NCBI RefSeq assembly: GCF_014199305.1 | Contig: NZ_JACIJK010000005.1 | Location: 124,001 to 188,000 of the forward strand | Source of the DNA: Sphingomonas aerophila | Lineage (GTDB): Bacteria > Pseudomonadota > Alphaproteobacteria > Sphingomonadales > Sphingomonadaceae | Length of the DNA stretch: 64,000 nucleotides | Direction: 5' to 3' | Part shown: one piece after another, positions 28,143 to 36,862 of the stretch | Layout of the letters: each line of letters starts with the position of its first letter | How positions within the stretch are numbered: the stretch's first letter is position 1 | Notes under the pieces: model-generated | Database searches by the model: none | What the model was told of the DNA's origin: nothing | Seen by the model: the letters and a program-made list of their open reading frames with translations, nothing else | Made by a program: the position numbers and the translations under genes

Positions 28143-28202
28143 CGTCAACCGCTTCTTAGGGAGGCGGGGGGCATAGCAGCCGCGAACCTAACGCGAGCTG
28201 CC

Positions 28203-30692
28203 ATGCCCCCCCTTCCCCTGATCGCGCCCCAACCGCCGCGGCTGAGCGAGCTTGGCGAGGCGCTGCGACGGGTGGAGGCATCCGGCGTATTCAGCAACAA
28301 CGGGCCGGAAGTCCGCGCGTTCGAAGCGGAGGTGACCGAGCGGCTGTTCGGCGGCACCGGCGCATGCCTGGCAGTTGCCAACGCGACGTTGGGACTGATG
28401 ATCGCGATCCGGGATGCGGCGGGCGGCCACCCGCGCCCGGGCACGCTGGCGCTGATGCCCGCGCTGACCTTTGCCGCGACGGCGCAGGCGGCAAGCTGGG
28501 CTGGGCTGACCCCGCTGATTTGCGACGTCGATCCGGACGACTGGTCGGCCAGTGCCGCCGCCGAAGAGCAACTGCTTGCCCGCCATGGCGAGCGCATCGG
28601 CGTGGCCGTTCCTTACGCTACGTTCGGCAACGCGATCGACCTCGACCGTTATGCCTGGATCGCGCAGCGCTATCGCGTCGGCGTAGTGGTCGATGCAGCC
28701 GCGTCGCTCGGCACGCTGGACGAACGGGGCCGGGGTTTTGGCACGGGCGCCCCGTTTGCCACCGTGTTCTCCATGCACGCGACCAAGACCTTTGCGGTAG
28801 CGGAGGGCGGGCTGATCCACAGTGCCGACGCAGACTGCATCGCGCGGCTGCGCGCCATGGCCAATTTCGGCTTTGTTGAGGGTCGCAGCGCGTCGTTGCC
28901 CGGCATCAACGCCAAGCTGCCGGAGGTGCTCGCCCTGATGGCGCGGGCCAAGCTGACCGAGATCGACGACGTGCTTGCGCGTCGTGCGGCGGTGGAGGCG
29001 GCCTATCGCGATGCGCTTCCGGGGTTCGGCGTGCAACGCCCGCTAGGGATGCGCCGCGCGAGCCAGTTCATGCCGGTGCTGCTGCCCGCGGAACTGGCGC
29101 CGCAGCGCGAGGCCGTCGCGGCAGCGCTGGCAGTCGAGGGGATCGGGACCGGGTGCTACTTCAGCCCGCACCTCGGCCAGCAGCCCGAGTTTCAGGCCAC
29201 GGCGCTGATCGAGCCGACCCCGGTCGCCGACCGTATCTCCGCCGCCCTGGTTTCGCTGCCGGTCACGGACGCGATGACCCCCGACGACGCCCGCCGCGCG
29301 GCGGGCGCGCTGGTTGCCGTCGTAGAGAAGCTGAGCCGGTCCACGCCCCGCATCGCGGCGTCCGGCGCCTCAACATCCATTGCTACCACGATCGTGATCG
29401 GCGGCGGCCCGGCCGGAACCGCGCTTCTGACTGCCGCGACCAAGCGGAACCTGCTGCCCGGCTTCGCCAAGGGGCTGGTCGTGGTGGAACGCGATGCGGC
29501 GGTCGGCGGCGGGCGGCTGGGGCGGTATGCGATCACCTCAGATTCCACGGCGCAGACCTTTCTGACCGCGGTCAAGAACAATGCTCACCCGGAACTCGCG
29601 GCGCTGGTCGATCATCCGGTCGGGCGAGCCGTCGCCGCTTACCAGGATGCGCTGGGCGTTCCTCTTGTCGAGGCCGGGCCGTTGCTGCGCGTCACGGGCC
29701 AGCGCCTGGCCGACCTGACCCGCGCCCATGGTGGGGAGGTGCTGACCGGGCACGAGGCCCTGCACGCCACCGCCGCCGGCGGCGGGCTGTGGCGGGTGCG
29801 GCTGCGTCGGCTGTCCGATGGGCAGGAAATCGATCGACTAGCGCGCAACGTCGTGATCGCGACCGGAGGACATCAGCCGCTCGACCGCCTTTCGGGCCAG
29901 AGCGTCGCTGGCGTGCCGCTGGTCCAGCTTGCGGGCGATCGCCTGCTCCAATCGGACGACGTGCTGACCGTCGGCGGGTTCGACAAGGTCGCGGACCTGC
30001 TCTCATCCCGGCGGGCGCCGCGGATTGCGGTGATCGGCGGCTCGACCAGTGCGCTCACCACGGTTGCCCTGCTGCTGCGTGGGCGGCCCGCCCTGCCGCT
30101 TGGCGCGGGCGGCATCACCCTGCTCCATCGCCGGCCGCTGCGCCCCTTCTACCCATCCGTCGAAGCGGCCCATGCCGAGGGCTTCCACGACTTCGGACCG
30201 GACGACATCTGCCCTGTGTCGGGTTTCGTGTACCGGCTGGCCGGATTCCGGCTGGAAGCGCGCGAACTGGTGTTGCGAATGCTGGGCGTCGGCGGCCTTG
30301 CGCCCGATCCCCGCGTTGCCCTGCACCGGATCACGGGCGACGACGACGCGGCGGCGCGCCAGGTCCTGCGTGAGGCGGACCTGGTCATCGCTGCGCTCGG
30401 CTACCGGCCCTTTGCGCTTCCCGTCTTTGCGCAGAACGGTGCACCGATCCCGCTTGCGGCTGGTGCCGGCCGGGCGATGGTTGACCGTCATTGCCGCGTC
30501 GTCGGTTCCGACGATGCCGCCGTCCCCGGCCTGTTCGGCATCGGCCTTGCCGCAGGATTCGTCCCCTGGGGGGCGCTTGGAGGTGAAAAGAGCTTCGTCG
30601 GCCAGGCGAACGGCCTGTGGCTGTGGCAGAATGATGTCGGATTGATGATCGTCGACCAGGTGCTCGGCCAGCGTGAACGGGCTGCGGCATGA
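28203..30692 (+). CDS. DegT-type aminotransferase fused to an FAD/NAD(P)-binding oxidoreductase
   Basis: An 829-residue protein. Residues 1 to about 385 resemble DegT/DnrJ/EryC1/StrS PLP-dependent sugar aminotransferases, with the Schiff-base lysine Lys195 in SMHATKTFAVAEGG, an Asp in VVVDAAAS, and NFGFVEGR...NAKLPEVLALM. A linker (386-395) leads to a flavoprotein: Rossmann motif GGGPAG at 400-405, LGRYAITSDSTAQTFLTAV near 440, VVIATGGHQPL, a second dinucleotide motif GGSTSA at 612-617, and IAALGYRPFALPVF. The order fits flavin monooxygenases of the SidA/PvdA-like group, which hydroxylate amines, but family membership is uncertain. No signal peptide. ATGA overlap with the GT2 gene implies a shared pathway, possibly making and oxidising an amino sugar. 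Confidence 0.75.
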   Translation: MPPLPLIAPQPPRLSELGEALRRVEASGVFSNNGPEVRAFEAEVTERLFGGTGACLAVANATLGLMIAIRDAAGGHPRPGTLALMPALTFAATAQAASWAGLTPLICDVDPDDWSASAAAEEQLLARHGERIGVAVPYATFGNAIDLDRYAWIAQRYRVGVVVDAAASLGTLDERGRGFGTGAPFATVFSMHATKTFAVAEGGLIHSADADCIARLRAMANFGFVEGRSASLPGINAKLPEVLALMARAKLTEIDDVLARRAAVEAAYRDALPGFGVQRPLGMRRASQFMPVLLPAELAPQREAVAAALAVEGIGTGCYFSPHLGQQPEFQATALIEPTPVADRISAALVSLPVTDAMTPDDARRAAGALVAVVEKLSRSTPRIAASGASTSIATTIVIGGGPAGTALLTAATKRNLLPGFAKGLVVVERDAAVGGGRLGRYAITSDSTAQTFLTAVKNNAHPELAALVDHPVGRAVAAYQDALGVPLVEAGPLLRVTGQRLADLTRAHGGEVLTGHEALHATAAGGGLWRVRLRRLSDGQEIDRLARNVVIATGGHQPLDRLSGQSVAGVPLVQLAGDRLLQSDDVLTVGGFDKVADLLSSRRAPRIAVIGGSTSALTTVALLLRGRPALPLGAGGITLLHRRPLRPFYPSVEAAHAEGFHDFGPDDICPVSGFVYRLAGFRLEARELVLRMLGVGGLAPDPRVALHRITGDDDAAARQVLREADLVIAALGYRPFALPVFAQNGAPIPLAAGAGRAMVDRHCRVVGSDDAAVPGLFGIGLAAGFVPWGALGGEKSFVGQANGLWLWQNDVGLMIVDQVLGQRERAAA

Positions 30693-31744
30693 CCGCGCCG
30701 CTCATCAGCGTCGTTATGCCGACCTGGAACGGTGCGGCGCTGATCGGTGAAACGCTGAACAGCGTCATGGTTCAAACGCTGAGCGACTTTGAGGTGCTGG
30801 TCGTCGACGATTGCTCCACCGACGGCACGCGGGACCTGGTGTCCGCATGGCCGGACCGTCGGGTTCGGCTGATGGTCATGGAGCAGAATGGCGGCCCGGT
30901 GCTCGCCCGCAATCGCGCCGTGGCGGAAGCGCGGGGCCGCTACATCGTCGGGCTGGACCATGACGACCTGTGCAGCCCCCATCGCTTCGCACGGCAGGTC
31001 GCATTCCTCGAGAAGCATTCCGACGTCGTGCTGGTCGGCACCCAGGCGGACTATTTTTGCGAGGGCGTTGTCAGCCCATCCAGCTACCCCGCGGTGACCA
31101 CCCCCGCGCTAATCGAGTGGCTGACCGCGATCGAGAACCCGCTGGTCTGGTCGAGCACGATGATCCGGGGCGACGCCGCCCGTGCCCTGACCCCGTTTAC
31201 GCGCCCAGAAATGGTCTACGCGGAGGATTTTGACTTCTACCACCGGCTCCTTTCACTGGGACGGCTGGCGCGGCTTGACGAGCCGTTGGTGACATATCGC
31301 CAGCATCCGGGCGGGGTGTCGCGCCGGTTCACGACCATCATGCGCAGCAATGCGGCACGGGTGCTCGCGGCGGCACACGCATCGGTGCTTGGCGATGAGG
31401 CGGGGCCAGTAAGTGAATTCATCTCCACCCATGTGATGGGAGGTGAGCCGGTGCCCGATCGCGCGACGCTGATTCGGCTCGGGTCCGCCATCGGCGCATT
31501 GCAGCGCCACTTCGTCGGCAGCCATTCGCTCAATGCCGACGACCTGCGGCTGATCCGTTGGGAGACGGCGGCGCGCTGGGCACGCATCGGCCGGGCGGGG
31601 CTGCGGGCGGGAACGCTGACCGTGCCGGACGTGCTTGCGGCGCGGCCCGATCACCTTGGCCTCGGCTATGCGGGGCTGGACGCGCTGCTCTGGTCGGGCG
31701 CGATCGGCGGCGTCCGCCGGGCGATGGCCGTAGGCGGCCGTTGA
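30689..31744 (+). CDS. GT2-type glycosyltransferase
   Basis: A 351-residue GT-A fold glycosyltransferase. N-terminal LISVVMPTWNGAALIGETL and VLVVDDCSTDGT are GT2 hallmarks; the metal-binding DxD-like site is D90-H-D92-D93 in GLDHDD; AEDFDFYHRLL holds the catalytic base region and RQHPGGVSRR the late conserved part. The C-terminal 100 residues are helical. Donor and acceptor are unknown. It overlaps the DegT-flavoprotein gene by 4 bp, so the transferred sugar may be that enzyme's product. No export or polymerase genes are nearby. Confidence 0.85.
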   Translation: MTAPLISVVMPTWNGAALIGETLNSVMVQTLSDFEVLVVDDCSTDGTRDLVSAWPDRRVRLMVMEQNGGPVLARNRAVAEARGRYIVGLDHDDLCSPHRFARQVAFLEKHSDVVLVGTQADYFCEGVVSPSSYPAVTTPALIEWLTAIENPLVWSSTMIRGDAARALTPFTRPEMVYAEDFDFYHRLLSLGRLARLDEPLVTYRQHPGGVSRRFTTIMRSNAARVLAAAHASVLGDEAGPVSEFISTHVMGGEPVPDRATLIRLGSAIGALQRHFVGSHSLNADDLRLIRWETAARWARIGRAGLRAGTLTVPDVLAARPDHLGLGYAGLDALLWSGAIGGVRRAMAVGGR

Positions 31745-31773
31745 CGCTGGCGCGCCCTGGGTTAAGCCGCGCC

Positions 31774-32433
31774 ATGGCATTTTACCTGGCGATCGAGGGC
31801 GCGGACGGCGCGGGCAAGGGCACCGCTTCTGCTGCCCTGGTGCAGCATCTTGTCGCCGGTGGTCGCCGCGCCGCACTGGTGTCTTTCCCGCGCTATGCCG
31901 ACACTGTCGGCGGGTTCGCGATCGGCGAGTTCCTGGCCGGGCGCATGGGGCGGGCCGTGACACCGCAGGCCGCAGCCGTTCTGTACGCGCTCGACCGGTT
32001 CGAGTCTCGCGACCGGTTGCAGGCGCTGGCGGCCGAGAATGACGTGTTGGTGTTCGATCGCTACCTCGCGTCGAACATGGCCTATCAGGGCGCTCAGGTG
32101 GAGAGCGACACCGCTCCCGAGCTGATGAACTGGATCGCCGAGCTGGAAACGGGCAGTTTCGGCCTGCGCCTGCCCGACCGGTCAGTGTTCCTGGACACCC
32201 CCGCTGCGGTCTCCCGCCGCTTCATCGCCCAGAAGCACCAGCGCAGCTACACCGACCGGACGTTCGACGAATATGAGGCAGACGACGGGCTGCAGGATCG
32301 CGTGCGCGCCAACTATCGCCGCCTGGCCAGCGCGGAACCGTCGCGTTGGCAGGTGGTGGCCACGACGATCAATGATCAGCCGCGCGCGCCAGCCGACATC
32401 GCGGGCGAGATTGCCGCAGCCTTGCCGCGCTAG
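31774..32433 (+). CDS. tmk: Thymidylate kinase
   Basis: A 219-residue nucleoside monophosphate kinase that makes dTDP from dTMP. The P-loop is GADGAGKGT (9-17), followed by FPRYADTVGGFAIGEFLAG (acceptor-binding region) and DRYLASNMAYQGAQ. The P-loop ends in Gly-Thr rather than the more common Thr-Thr/Ser, a variation seen in one Tmk branch. ATG 31774 fits the family start. It lies 29 bp after the GT2 gene and may share its transcript, though function suggests housekeeping. Confidence 0.88.
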   Translation: MAFYLAIEGADGAGKGTASAALVQHLVAGGRRAALVSFPRYADTVGGFAIGEFLAGRMGRAVTPQAAAVLYALDRFESRDRLQALAAENDVLVFDRYLASNMAYQGAQVESDTAPELMNWIAELETGSFGLRLPDRSVFLDTPAAVSRRFIAQKHQRSYTDRTFDEYEADDGLQDRVRANYRRLASAEPSRWQVVATTINDQPRAPADIAGEIAAALPR

Positions 32434-32439
32434 CTGCGG

Positions 32440-33450
32440 TCAGAAGGCGCGCGATACCAGCAGCGTCAGCCAATAAGTCGCGGCCGCGATCACCCCGGCG
32501 GCAGGCAGCGTCAGGAACCATGCAACGACGATGTTGCTCGCCACGTTCCAACGCACGGCCGACACCCGCCGCGCGGCGCCGACACCAACGATCGCGCCGG
32601 TAATGGTGTGGGTGGAGGAAACGGGCACGCCCAGGTGCGTCGCCATGAACAGGGTGATCGCACCCCCGGTTTCCGCGCAAAAGCCCTGCGCCGGCGTCAG
32701 CCGCGTGATCTTGGACCCCATCGTGTGGACGATCCGCCAGCCGCCCGAGGCGGTGCCGAGCGCCATGGCCGCCTGGCACGACAGCACCACCCACAGCGGC
32801 ACATGAAATTCGCCGCTGCTGCCGAGCATGCCCTGGCTGTAGAGCAGCACCGCGATGATCCCCATCGTCTTCTGCGCGTCGTTGCCGCCATGGCCGAGGC
32901 TGTAGAGCGCGGCGGAGACGAGCTGGAGCTTGCGATAGCGCTTGTCGACGCCGAGCGGGGTGAGCTTCAGGCTGGTCCATGCCACAAACAACACCAGCAT
33001 CAGAGCCAGCAGCATGCCGACGGCGGGCGAGGTGAAGATGCCGAGCACCGTCTTGAGGATGCCGCTCCACAGGATCGCGCCCGGCCCCGCCTTGGCGAGC
33101 CCCGCGCCCAGCAAGCCGCCGATCAGCGCGTGGCTGGACGAGGAGGGAATACCCAGCACCCAGGTGATGACGTTCCAGATAATCGCGCCCATCAGCGCGC
33201 CGAAAATCACGGTCGCGTCGATGATGTTGGCGTCGACAATACCCTTGCCCACGGTCTGCGCTACGTGAAGCCCGAACACCGCAAAGGCGATGAAGTTGAA
33301 GAACGCCGCCCAGATCACCGCATGATGCGGCTTCAGGACGCGGGTGGAGACCACGGTGGCGATCGAGTTCGCGGCGTCGTGGAGCCCGTTCAGGAAGTCG
33401 AACAAGAGCGCCACGCCGATGAGCGCGACCAGCAACGGAAAGGATATCAT
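32440..33450 (-). CDS. pit: Inorganic phosphate transporter, PiT family
   Basis: A 336-residue inner membrane carrier with about ten helices. The two internally repeated PiT motifs are present: LNGLHDAANSIATVV near residue 20 and GHGGNDAQKTMGII near residue 190, plus PSSSSHALIGG and PVSSTHTITGA. It imports phosphate (as metal-phosphate with protons) at low affinity. A DUF47 protein precedes it by 13 bp on the same strand, the usual PitA-plus-regulator pair, so they are surely co-expressed. Confidence 0.95.
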   Translation of the reverse strand: MISFPLLVALIGVALLFDFLNGLHDAANSIATVVSTRVLKPHHAVIWAAFFNFIAFAVFGLHVAQTVGKGIVDANIIDATVIFGALMGAIIWNVITWVLGIPSSSSHALIGGLLGAGLAKAGPGAILWSGILKTVLGIFTSPAVGMLLALMLVLFVAWTSLKLTPLGVDKRYRKLQLVSAALYSLGHGGNDAQKTMGIIAVLLYSQGMLGSSGEFHVPLWVVLSCQAAMALGTASGGWRIVHTMGSKITRLTPAQGFCAETGGAITLFMATHLGVPVSSTHTITGAIVGVGAARRVSAVRWNVASNIVVAWFLTLPAAGVIAAATYWLTLLVSRAF

Positions 33451-33463
33451 GGGACCGCTCCGG

Positions 33464-34672
33464 TCAGGCGTGGTCGATCACGAGACCCTGGATCTCGTTG
33501 GCGACATCCTCGAACCGGTCGACCACCTTTTCGAGGTGGCTGTAGATTTCGCGTCCGATCACGAACTTCATCGGATCGTTGGCATCGCACGCCTGCTTGT
33601 ACAGCAAGCGGATCCCCTCGTCGTGAATGTCGTCCGCCTGCCCCTCTATCCGGATCATGCGCGCGGTGAGCTCGTGCAGCCGCTCCGAATTGGCGGCAAG
33701 GTCCCGCAACAGCGGTGTCGCTTCCGCCGTGATCCGGGCCGCTTCCACGATGATCCCGCTCATGTCACGCATCTGCGGCGGGAATTCCGTCACCCCGAAC
33801 AGCTGAATGGAGGTGGCGGTGCCGTTCATCTGGTCGATCGCATCGTCCATCACCCCGATCAGGTCGGTGATGGCACTGCGGTCGAACGGGGTGACGAAGA
33901 CGCGCCGCACGTCCTGCAGCACGTCGCGGATGATGTCGTCCGCTTCGTGCTCGCGGCGATGGATCTCCGCGATCTCGTCGGCGATGTCTCCCTCGCGGTG
34001 AAGCAGGCGAGCAAGAGCGTCGGCCCCCGCGACCAGGGTCGCGGCGTGAGCATCGAATTGCTCAAAGAACTTGCCCTGCTTGGGCATCAGCGACTGGAAC
34101 CAGCCCAGCATCGGAAAACGCTCCCTCGTGGTGCTCCGGATCGCGGGCAGGATGTTGCCGGCGAGCCCCGGGGCCGGCTGCTCCCTAAACGTCGCGATCA
34201 GTCGCTGCAATTGCGGCTCTTCAACTGCGCTCGCCGCTTCGGGCAAGGGGAACCAACGCGTTTGCCGCTCCTGCCGCTCCGGCCAGTCGGGAAGTTGGCG
34301 GGTGACGGCCAGGGGATACACCGTCACCGTAAGCTCACTGGTCGCGCCCGAACGGCGCCGTTTCATGTAGTTGAACGCGCCCAGCGGTGCAGGACAGGCA
34401 AATCCGCGCACCCCTGCCTCTTCCCATGCCTCGCACGCGGCCGCCTCGTGACCGGCGAGTCCCGCCATGGGATTACCTTTCGGAATCACCCAGCGCCGGC
34501 GCTCACGCGACGTGATCAGCATGACCTCTGCCTGGCCATTGCGGCTGATTCGGTAAGGAAGGGCGGCGATCTGATCTATGACGGGCGCTCCGGTCGGATC
34601 GAACCATGTCAGCCCCGCTCCCCCGACGCAATCACATCGGCGCATGATCCGCGCCCATGGACGTTCGGGCAT
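33464..34672 (-). CDS. Nudix hydrolase domain fused in frame to a DUF47 (PhoU-like) protein
   Basis: A continuous 402-residue frame. Residues about 30-165 are a Nudix fold like the diphosphoinositol-polyphosphate/ApnA branch (VIPKGNPMAG); the box at 66-88 keeps G66, E81, E84, E85 and G87 but has Leu72 and Cys80 at the usual Glu and Arg sites. Residues 188-402 are a complete DUF47/PhoU-like helical protein (MLGWFQSLMPKQGKFFEQFD, EHEADDIIRDVL, DDAIDQMNGTATSIQL) that normally pairs with Pit carriers. Most DUF47 proteins start exactly at this Met, and a GAGGGAG site lies just upstream, so both a fusion and a separately started DUF47 are possible. The upstream end is uncertain; several in-frame ATGs exist. 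Confidence 0.8.
   Translation of the reverse strand: MPERPWARIMRRCDCVGGAGLTWFDPTGAPVIDQIAALPYRISRNGQAEVMLITSRERRRWVIPKGNPMAGLAGHEAAACEAWEEAGVRGFACPAPLGAFNYMKRRRSGATSELTVTVYPLAVTRQLPDWPERQERQTRWFPLPEAASAVEEPQLQRLIATFREQPAPGLAGNILPAIRSTTRERFPMLGWFQSLMPKQGKFFEQFDAHAATLVAGADALARLLHREGDIADEIAEIHRREHEADDIIRDVLQDVRRVFVTPFDRSAITDLIGVMDDAIDQMNGTATSIQLFGVTEFPPQMRDMSGIIVEAARITAEATPLLRDLAANSERLHELTARMIRIEGQADDIHDEGIRLLYKQACDANDPMKFVIGREIYSHLEKVVDRFEDVANEIQGLVIDHA
34109..34128 (-). promoter_or_regulatory. Internal ribosome-binding site and ATG for the DUF47 part
   Basis: On the minus strand GAGGGAG is followed after about 9 nt by an ATG (34111-34109) in the same frame as the upstream Nudix domain. It matches the normal start of stand-alone DUF47 proteins (Met188 of the long frame), giving a 215-residue product at 33464-34111. 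Confidence 0.6.
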
Positions 34673-34692
34673 CGTTCGCCTAATGTCTCGCG

Positions 34693-36849
34693 GTGAAAGA
34701 CGAAAGCGCGAGTGCGTTGAGCGGGTCCGCCGTTGATCTGACGGATTGTGACCGCGAACCGATCCATATCCCCGGCGCCATTCAGCCGCATGGCCTGTTG
34801 CTGGTCGCCCACCGACGAACGCTGGAAGTGATCGCAGGCGCGGGTCGGCTGGAAGAAGAGCTTGCGCCCGATTGGCTCGGCCGCCCGCTCGGTGAATTGC
34901 TGCAACAGGATGTCGCGGCGGTATTGGCCGATGTCACGGTGGGACCGGGGGGCACGCTGGCAGCGGCATCGATCACGGGCCTGACCAAGACCTGGTCCGT
35001 ATCGATTCACCGCGCGGGCGAGCACCTGCTGGCGGAATTGGAGCCCGAACGGCAATCGGTTGCGCGTCCCGGGGCAGCGCTTGCCTGGCTCAACAATGCT
35101 GCGACCCAGTTCGAGCGCGCTTCGGACCTGCCCGCCTTGTACGCTCAGGCAGCGTCGATCTTCCGCCAGCTTACCGGCTTCGACCGGGTGATGATCTACC
35201 GCTTCCTGGACGATGGCGCGGGCCGGGTCGTGGCTGAGGACCGGCACCCGTCCCTCGGCACCTTCCTCCATCACCACTTCCCTGCCAGCGACATTCCCCG
35301 CCAGGCGCGGGCGCTGTATCTGCGCAATCGCACCCGCTCGATCTGCGAAACCCGCTACCATCCGGCGCCGATCCGCCCGGCCGAGTTCGCCACGATCGAC
35401 CTGTCCGATGTCGGCATCCGCAGCGTATCGCCCATCCACCTCCAGTATCTCAAGAACATGGGCGTGGGGGCATCCGCGTCGATCTCCATCGTCCAGGACG
35501 GGGTTTTGTGGGGCCTGGTCGCGTGTCATCACAACAGCGAGCGGCTGCTTGCCCGAGAGGAGCGCGAGGCAGCCAACGTGCTGGCCAGCGGCCTTGCCCG
35601 CCAGATCCGGGCCAAGGAAGAAGCGCACGCCTATCGTGAGCGGCTGCGGCTGCGCACCGCGGAGGACCAGGTGGTGCCGCGCCTGAACAGCGATGGCGCT
35701 GTGTGGGACTTGGTCGCGGAGGTCATGCCGGAATTGCGGGCCATCCTGGACGCCGACGGCTTTGCCGTTGTCACCGGCCGCCGTGTGACCGGGCATGGCA
35801 AAAGGCCCGACGACCTCGAGATCATTGAAATAGCGCGCTTTGCCCGCCAGCGTGGCGCAGAGGTGTTCGCGACGCGGGAACTGTCCAGTGTCCTGGACGA
35901 GGCTGCGGCTTATCGCGCGGAGGCCAGCGGGGTGCTCGCGGTCTGCCTGCCGGAGGACAAGGCCACGCTGCTGTGGTTCCGCGCCGAGCGGATCGAGGAA
36001 GTGCGCTGGGCAGGCAACCCGCACAAGGCGGTAGCCGGTTCCTCGGACGGCGCGCTTGCGCTGACGCCGCGCGCCTCGTTCGAGAGCTGGTCAACAGAGG
36101 TGCGCGGCTGCGCGCGCGACTGGTCGCTGGAGGAAGTGGAAGCCGGGCACCGCCTTCGTCGCGCCTTCGCAGAAGCCGCCCAGGGCCGCGCGACCCGCAA
36201 GCTCAACCGCGAACTACAGCGCGCGCTGGCCGACAAGGACGCCCTTCTTCAGCAAAAGGACGTGCTGATGAAGGAGGTGAACCATCGCGTTCAGAACAGC
36301 CTTCAACTCGTGTCGGCGTTTCTGTCGCTCGAGGCAAAGGCGTCGGGTGATCCCAAAGTCACCGAGCACCTGACCGAAGCGCAGGCGCGATTGTCCGCGG
36401 TGGCACTGGTTCATCGCCGTCTGTACCGGGACGAACAGGTCGAGACGGTGGACCTGTCCCGCTACCTCGACGAACTGATCGGCGACCTGAAGACCTCGCT
36501 CGGCGCGGATTGGGCGGGCCAGATAGCGCTGGACCTGACCCCGGTGCTGATGCCGACGGATCGCGCCATCAACATCGGGCTGATCCTGACCGAACTGGTC
36601 ATCAACGCGACGAAATACGCTTATGGCGGGCGCTCCGGGCCGGTCGGGGTGAAGCTTGAACAATATGGCCGGCGAATTCGGCTGGTGGTGTCGGACCGCG
36701 GATCGGGCGTGACCGGCAACCGGGTCGGCTTTGGCAGCCGCATGATGACGGCCATGGTCGGCCGGCTGAGCGGCGAGCTCGATCAGCTCGATAACGAGCC
36801 GGGTCTGCGGGTGGTGCTGACGGCGCCGATCGAGGACGCGCCACGCTGA
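34693..36849 (+). CDS. bphP: Bacteriophytochrome histidine kinase
   Basis: A 718-residue red/far-red photoreceptor kinase. Domain order: PAS-2 (about 15-120) with the likely biliverdin-attaching Cys19 in LTDCDREPIHIPGAIQPHG; GAF (about 140-310) with PASDIPRQARALY and the chromophore-pocket ACHHNSER; PHY (about 320-500); then an HisKA_2-type kinase with phosphoacceptor His531 in MKEVNHRVQNSLQ, an N-box ELVINATKYAYGG and a G-box DRGSGV. The start is GTG 34693; only about 20 bp separate it from the divergent Nudix-DUF47 frame. Heme oxygenase, which makes biliverdin, is next on the opposite strand. No response regulator is adjacent, so the output partner is unknown. Confidence 0.93.
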   Translation: MKDESASALSGSAVDLTDCDREPIHIPGAIQPHGLLLVAHRRTLEVIAGAGRLEEELAPDWLGRPLGELLQQDVAAVLADVTVGPGGTLAAASITGLTKTWSVSIHRAGEHLLAELEPERQSVARPGAALAWLNNAATQFERASDLPALYAQAASIFRQLTGFDRVMIYRFLDDGAGRVVAEDRHPSLGTFLHHHFPASDIPRQARALYLRNRTRSICETRYHPAPIRPAEFATIDLSDVGIRSVSPIHLQYLKNMGVGASASISIVQDGVLWGLVACHHNSERLLAREEREAANVLASGLARQIRAKEEAHAYRERLRLRTAEDQVVPRLNSDGAVWDLVAEVMPELRAILDADGFAVVTGRRVTGHGKRPDDLEIIEIARFARQRGAEVFATRELSSVLDEAAAYRAEASGVLAVCLPEDKATLLWFRAERIEEVRWAGNPHKAVAGSSDGALALTPRASFESWSTEVRGCARDWSLEEVEAGHRLRRAFAEAAQGRATRKLNRELQRALADKDALLQQKDVLMKEVNHRVQNSLQLVSAFLSLEAKASGDPKVTEHLTEAQARLSAVALVHRRLYRDEQVETVDLSRYLDELIGDLKTSLGADWAGQIALDLTPVLMPTDRAINIGLILTELVINATKYAYGGRSGPVGVKLEQYGRRIRLVVSDRGSGVTGNRVGFGSRMMTAMVGRLSGELDQLDNEPGLRVVLTAPIEDAPR

Positions 36850-36862
36850 GCGGGCGGGGTGG

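Noticed and set aside
26607..28148. 513-codon minus-strand open frame opposite the TonB receptor
   Set aside because: A by-product of high GC; the plus strand has clear receptor motifs and a signal peptide.
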